Source: Saccoglossus kowalevskii (lineage: Eukaryota > Hemichordata > Enteropneusta > Harrimaniidae). Taken from it: a DNA stretch of 39,478 bases. Positions 34,327-39,478 of the stretch are shown here, in pieces (position 1 is the first letter of the stretch; every line of letters begins with the position of its first letter). The stretch is from NCBI RefSeq assembly GCF_000003605.2, contig NW_003158724.1:662639-702116 (forward strand). The letters run 5' to 3'. Both the position numbers and the translations under genes were made by a program. The notes below the pieces were generated by a model, which worked only from the letters and a program-made list of their open reading frames with translations, was not told the origin of the DNA and did no database searches.

Positions 34327-35496
34327 ATGACTGATGTCAAAGACGATTTCGTATTCACTTTGGAATCTATACCGGACAGTAATCAAACGTTTGATGGCGT
34401 TCATGGTGGCCATGGATTGGCAACTCGCCATCGCTTCTCAAACTATCAAGAAACGCAAAGTCTCCCTGGATCGCCTTTCAACCAGAGGCGGGCCAAATCT
34501 CCTATTACGGTAGGCTCAGCCCGCAGTACCGAACATGTTCCCGAGTTACCACAGATAAAGGGGCGATACGAAAGAATGAACAGTTCCTCATCGGATAGTA
34601 CGTCGTTACAAAAAGTGACCAATTATGACACTGGGGCTCATCACATTTGTAGTCCAGGGAACTCACCGTCTTTACGTAGGAAAGTCTTACAGAGATGCAG
34701 ACCCATCTTAATATGCCATGATATCGCCGATTCGTTTTCAAGATCTGATGAAGGCAGTCATAGGGGAAGCAATAGTCCAGGATCTCCCATTCAAGAGACT
34801 ATAGAAAGTTTATTTCCTAATACATCGGGGAAAAAATCATCCACTAAATCTGTATCGCCTTTGATTTCGCCAAGGCTGCATAGAAGGCCCGGAACACCAC
34901 TCGTGAAAGGAGTGACTGATAGTAATGCTCTAACCACCGCAAACGTCCATCCACCTTCACCTTTTCAATCGCCGCACCACACACCTAGACAATCACCCTG
35001 TCCAAGCCCACGTCACTCGCCGTGCCCAAGCCCACGTAACTCACGGTGTCCAAGCCCAGCCCGTCGTCGCAATGTTTCCAATCAAAGTCAGGAACCACAC
35101 AAAATAGAACCATTGACAATGGAAAATGTGAAAGCATTTCAAGGTCAAATGGACAAGGATTTGTCTCATTGTGACACCGAATTCCACCCATCTATGGGAA
35201 GCAGTGACAAAGCACCCACAAGGACGGGATTTAGCCATGAACACGAACTCATCACAGCCACCCTGGTTGTTAAAAATTCTAATCCAAATCCCATAGTTGG
35301 CGTGGGTGGTATGAAGCCAACACTCAACAATAATAACGATGCCCGGATCAGTGTGGTTGACCTGGAATCAGACAATTCAATCCAGCCACCAATGGCACCC
35401 AATGCCGACGAAGACGAGAAGGATAACGACACTATAAGAAGGTGCCAAGAATGGCTGAATAATATAAAACCCGGTCCTAAATCATCTCTACACTGA
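34327..35496 (+). CDS. Unrecognised Ser/Pro-rich, probably disordered protein (389 aa)
   Basis: One open exon of 390 codons, with ATG in good context (AAGATGA) and stop TGA. Composition is dominated by Ser, Pro, Asn, Arg and His, with no membrane segments and no enzyme motif that I can see. Residues 220-248 hold three 8-residue repeats (RQSPCPSP, RHSPCPSP, RNSRCPSP) ending ARRR. Many other SP/TP pairs occur (SPGSPIQ, SPLISPR), so it is a plausible target of proline-directed kinases. A short, more conserved-looking C-terminus, TIRRCQEWLNNI, could be an amphipathic binding motif. A pyrimidine-rich stretch plus AG (ctcatctttctaag) abuts the ATG, so a 5' UTR intron may end exactly there. I do not recognise the family. 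The long open frame without stops and the repeat structure argue that it is real. Confidence 0.85.
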   Translation: MTDVKDDFVFTLESIPDSNQTFDGVHGGHGLATRHRFSNYQETQSLPGSPFNQRRAKSPITVGSARSTEHVPELPQIKGRYERMNSSSSDSTSLQKVTNYDTGAHHICSPGNSPSLRRKVLQRCRPILICHDIADSFSRSDEGSHRGSNSPGSPIQETIESLFPNTSGKKSSTKSVSPLISPRLHRRPGTPLVKGVTDSNALTTANVHPPSPFQSPHHTPRQSPCPSPRHSPCPSPRNSRCPSPARRRNVSNQSQEPHKIEPLTMENVKAFQGQMDKDLSHCDTEFHPSMGSSDKAPTRTGFSHEHELITATLVVKNSNPNPIVGVGGMKPTLNNNNDARISVVDLESDNSIQPPMAPNADEDEKDNDTIRRCQEWLNNIKPGPKSSLH

Positions 35497-36523
35497 CATT
35501 TACAGATAACGCTGTACTCTGTGTAGGAGTAAAGTTCAAGCCTTCCTGATCCTGTAAACAACTGTGACTAAGTTATGTTTGCCCCGTAATGATTTACTGC
35601 TTCGTTATGACATTCGCCGTATTGAAATATTTAGCCTGTATTTCATTTAACCGATCCTTTGCGGACAATTGTATCGAACCGAGTTTTTAGTTTACTTTGG
35701 CGAACTAGTCTTAACTCCTCTAAAATGCCCTTACGTTAATTGCTTAGATTACTAAATAGTATACGCAATCATTTCCATACGATGTAACTAAATGACAACC
35801 CTTCTTGCTATCAGTTATGGGGAAATTACATGAACATTTTCATTATATTTTTTGTTTCTATGTGTACCGAAATACTTACAAATTTGAGCAGTCTTGGGCA
35901 AGCTAAATGTGAAACAAACAACAGGCAACATGCAAAAATTCAAATTGATAAAAAGCTGCCCTTTGGTTGACCTTTGATTTGGCATTTTACATACATGCGA
36001 TAAAATGCGTATGGGTGGGAGTGTCCCGGTGTAACTAGAACATACTACATCATTTGATTGATTTGTGCATGTATTTTCAATATATACAAAATAACAGACA
36101 GTTAATGGAACAACAATAACCTTGTATCAACGATAAATATGGCTTCCGCTGGTTTAAACTCCAATGCCCCTGCGATAGAATTATTAAGACATTAGAAATT
36201 CGACTGCTTTGAAGTTCGACTTTTTGTTCTGTATCATATTTCTACCATCACATTATATTTGCCGCTTTTAAAATGTCAACCCGTGTTTCTTTTTCTTGAA
36301 CAGTGAATGACGTCACGGCGTTCTAAAGGTTGTCATTAAGTAACTACTAATTCTATACAGGTTATGCTTTCCCTTTTTGTGTAGTAATTGTTTCCGACAT
36401 CGTGTAAACACCAGATGGAAGGCCGTCTAATTTCCCAGTTCGCATCAATCATCCAATCGCTAATTGCCGTAAATTAAGTGCGGGTCAATCCATAAGTGAC
36501 TTCAACAGGGTTCAATGACCTTT

Positions 36524-36529
36524 AATAAA
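36524..36529 (+). terminator. Candidate poly(A) signal AATAAA
   Basis: AATAAA lies about 1 kb after the stop codon of the Ser/Pro-rich gene, within ACCTTTAATAAAAATG, and is a plausible 3' end for that transcript. Such hexamers are frequent in AT-rich DNA, so this is tentative. Confidence 0.35.
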
Positions 36530-37214
36530 AATGTAATAATATATATATTGTGCATTATTATTTTTTCTCACTTATCCCAAAAATATGCACTGTACATGGT
36601 GAAACCAGCACCCATCTATATAATTCATATACGTATATTTTGATGAAATAGTTGCGATTATTCCATGGCGTAATTTTCGTAATAATAAAACAAAAAGCCC
36701 AATATTTGACATAAGTAAGCGTGTAGAATTTGTGTAGGATGCCAGTGCTTGTGGGAAGACATATAAGAAACTGGCATCTACTCTTCATTCTTTAAAACAA
36801 TGTATGAAAATATAATTGAAGCAAAAAAAAAAAGAAATAGATCATTTAGTATAAAACTTGACAGCTATTGTTTATTTCTGCATTCTTGTAATCAGTATAA
36901 AAATTATCAAAAGAATTATGTTACCAAGCATGTTAATTAGACTGAAATGCCACCATTACTTGGTATCGGAGAGATGCATGTGTGATTCTCTGAGAGACAA
37001 AAATGGCTGCCTCCGTGTTTATCCAGGGTTTCATAACGAAAATGTGTCCATTCAGGCACTGAATGTAAACTCGTATTTATTCGTTCCTTTAGGGTTTTTA
37101 GATCGCATATGCATATACCAGGCCGGGATTACTTCTTCCCTTAAGGTAGTAGCTACTCGACATTCTCGCAACATGTTAAACTCTGATGTTAAATTTGTAT
37201 GGTTTGAATTGGCT

Positions 37215-37356
37215 GCCATTTTGTAAACACAAGAGCTTTATATTGACTGCCATTTTGTGAATACTGTGGGTTATCCCAAGGTCTATGATTATACTGCCCG
37301 CCATTTTGTAAGGTGTTCAAACTGACAACAAATATATACTGTAACGGCCATTTTGT
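37215..37356 (+). promoter_or_regulatory. Cluster of four GCCATTTTGT (YY1-like) motifs
   Basis: GCCATTTTGT occurs at 37215, 37249, 37300 and 37347, all on the same strand. The core GCCATNTT is the classical YY1 site. A reverse-orientation ATGGC lies nearby at about 37003. It could be a regulatory cluster or the remains of a degenerate tandem repeat. Confidence 0.45.
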
Positions 37357-39445
37357 TTTCTTTTTCTCGTCTGAATATCAGCAATTCTGGCTTACTGTAT
37401 TCAGTAAACTGTCACACGCTAAACAACAATGTGTATTATTGAATAACGAAATAATATGCACAGATTTAAGATCTTCTAAGATTTTTATATATTTCGACTG
37501 GTATCATGTCATCTCATCAACTGTTTTTTTCCTGCTTTTAATGCAAGCAAATATAATAAACCGGAATCTAGCTTCGTTAGTTTTATTATATGTCTTATAG
37601 ATAGAGAGAGAGGCATGATTGAACTCGAGTTAAGGTAGTGTATGATAAATTTACAAGCAAGATAAAAAAGTAATGACACATAATTGACAAAAGTACGCAG
37701 AGTTTACTTCTAGAGATTGTTAAATGGTGAAGGCATCGGCTCCTGTCAGGGCAAGTTACACGTCCATCTTGTAAAAGCGAGTATACTTTTGCCAGAATTG
37801 GCGATTATATAATTAGCGCTTGAAACAAACGGAAAAGAAGACAAGTTATGCAGACGTTATTAATGCAATTTCAATTCTAACTGTGTTAGATCGCTGCAAC
37901 TTTTCTGTGAATTGTTACGAATATGAAGAATGTTTATTGCCTAATAGGATGCGACGAAATCTGTCTTACCGGTTTTATCAGTTTAATTTATCAGATTGGT
38001 AAATATGGGTTAATTCGTGCAAAGTCGTTGAGTCGTCGTGATCTAGTTTTATTCCATGCTATCGTGTTATATTCCTTTGTAAAAGGGCCTCAATGTTTCG
38101 TTTACTGAGTCGTTCAACCAATTATTCCTGGCCTGTTACGCTCGTCGGGCAACAGAGCCTCGTCACCAAGTTATTTTAATAGAACCTGGGAAGTTGCACT
38201 CGACCAAAATTTTCCGTAAATCGTGAAAATGAATTTTATAAGAAGAACGTCGCTTGATTGCAGAAACTTACAAAAGCACTTCTAGTTGGCGAGACTTGTT
38301 GAAATAATGGATGGAAAAGACGCACGATTTACTAATCCGATTTTTTCGTGTTTTACGAATATTTAGTAGTGATGGCGCATTATCTGAAAACAACACCCGA
38401 ACATTTATTTCGTACATATATTTTAGAACTATGCTTGTTGTTTTGTTTTTTTTGTTTATTTATTTCGACCAATCCATTTGAGTGTTCATCAACATCGTAC
38501 GCGGAATCATGTTAAGTTGTGAACGGGCTGTGTTGTAGAAGGTCGCGCGACAGCGACAATAGCGGTGGTATGACCTACAATTGAGTTAACTCCGCGCCAC
38601 TGAATATTTAAATACGCAAAATTGTCCCCAAGTAGTCATTTCCGTCGCCGTGAAAGGTTTATGAAATTAAATTTGTGCAAAGCATTTTCCACTTAAACAC
38701 AGACGAATTGGAAACCACTTTACCAATAGAACTGAAAATAGACTTTCAGGGAAATTAATCTTTGTGTTATGCAGTCTTATCGTTATGTTATGCAGCCTCC
38801 TTTTTATGTTGTGTAGTTTGTTATTTGTATGCCACCGTACTGCAAGATGTGTGTGTATTTTCCCACTGTTGCCGTGTGTATTGTTTTTATCTTTATGTGT
38901 GGCTCATTCGTCGTGTGGTAGTACTAGTCGTGAAATATTACCGCAGTGTAGTTTGCGGCATTAATGAACCGCAGTTAAAGGAGAGACCTTGCACATTCGA
39001 TAGATTTTACTATTTCGCTATTTTTTAGGAAACCTTGTGCATGCTAGTAACGTTACTACAAAAATTATAGGACAAAAGGGTCGAGCCGTAAAGTATGAAG
39101 CAGAACTAACCTGTTTAGCGATCACCGCTCTTGGCGATCTTATACGATTTCGCGATGTGTGTTCGTTCCTCCAGTGGTCAACGTGACCAGTCGGAATGAT
39201 GTATGTAAAGTTAACAATCATAACCGCCTGTTGCTTCAATATCTCTCTCGTAAAGAAGTGCGGCCTTAAGTTCATTATATGAATATTTAACTATGGCATG
39301 TGTAATTGTTATAGTGATTGGTTTTATATATAACATTTTACGAAAATATTTTATTTTTATCGCTGCATGTACAAAATCAATATTTTTTAGATAATTCGAA
39401 TCTTAGTGAGTGGTGCTACAGATTGTCAGTGTGAAGCTGTGTAAC

Positions 39446-39470
<25 letters not shown>
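39446..39470. repeat. (AT)n microsatellite
   Basis: An uninterrupted AT dinucleotide run of about 12 units followed by CACACAAC at the window edge. Confidence 0.95.
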
Positions 39471-39476
<6 letters not shown>

Positions 39477-39478
39477 AC

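Larger units (their letters stand above)
35497..39478. other. 3' UTR of Ser/Pro-rich gene and intergenic region
   Basis: The first kilobase is probably the 3' UTR, ending near the AATAAA at 36524. Beyond it I see no gene. The open frames at 36858-37600 and 38762-39275 are Cys/Phe/Tyr-rich or lack homology, as expected for AT-rich non-coding DNA. A cluster of GCCATTTTGT motifs lies at 37215-37356 and an AT microsatellite at the right end. Confidence 0.55.

Noticed and set aside
36858-37226. 122-codon open frame
   Set aside because: Its first codon is not ATG, there is no family resemblance, and it overlaps the GCCATTTTGT repeats.
38762-39028. Cys/Tyr/Val-rich open frame at the right end
   Set aside because: Low-complexity TG-rich sequence; overlapping frames are equally open, and there are no splice or start signals.

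Overview
This window is nuclear DNA from an animal, most likely an invertebrate bilaterian. It is AT-rich, coding sequence is sparse, and the genes are split by GT-AG introns of tens to thousands of bases. The rest is full of decayed transposable elements and simple repeats. The species cannot be named from sequence alone. I saw no rRNA, tRNA, CRISPR or operon structure.

Three protein-gene loci can be supported. (1) On the minus strand, 4722 to 2354, lies a compact basic helix-loop-helix transcription-factor gene. I reconstruct three exons: a 4-base exon carrying only the start codon and one more base, a bHLH exon, and an acidic Ser/Thr-rich tail exon, for about 195 residues. (2) On the plus strand, 13045 to 25126, lies a long multi-exon locus of the SLC23 (nucleobase/ascorbate transporter, NAT) family. 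It has two alternative first exons encoding nearly the same peptide, followed by one set of downstream exons at canonical splice sites. The coding frame is broken several times: an internal deletion with frame change, an in-frame TAA, a missing splice acceptor, an unresolved exon junction and a terminal frameshift. The family signature QNxG is also lost. It reads as a fairly recent pseudogene. (3) On the plus strand, 34327 to 35496, a single open exon encodes a 389-residue, probably disordered Ser/Pro-rich protein with a three-unit 8-residue repeat. I do not recognise its family.

Between these loci: 1-2353 is intergenic and holds a G/C-ended DNA-transposon-like element. 4723-13044 holds a 1.67-kb foldback element with 327-base arms, a long ATT microsatellite and tandem repeats. 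The first SLC23 introns hold two minus-strand LINE relics. 25127-34326 holds a gag-like retroelement relic, a palindromic foldback element and a second G/C-ended element with a clear 8-bp target duplication. 35497-39478 is the 3' side of the Ser/Pro-rich gene plus intergenic DNA with a cluster of GCCATTTTGT motifs.

The three genes show no sign of working together. No defence, biosynthetic or other multi-gene system is visible. The observations most worth following are the decaying two-promoter SLC23 locus, the start-codon micro-exon of the bHLH gene, and the young-looking inverted-repeat elements.
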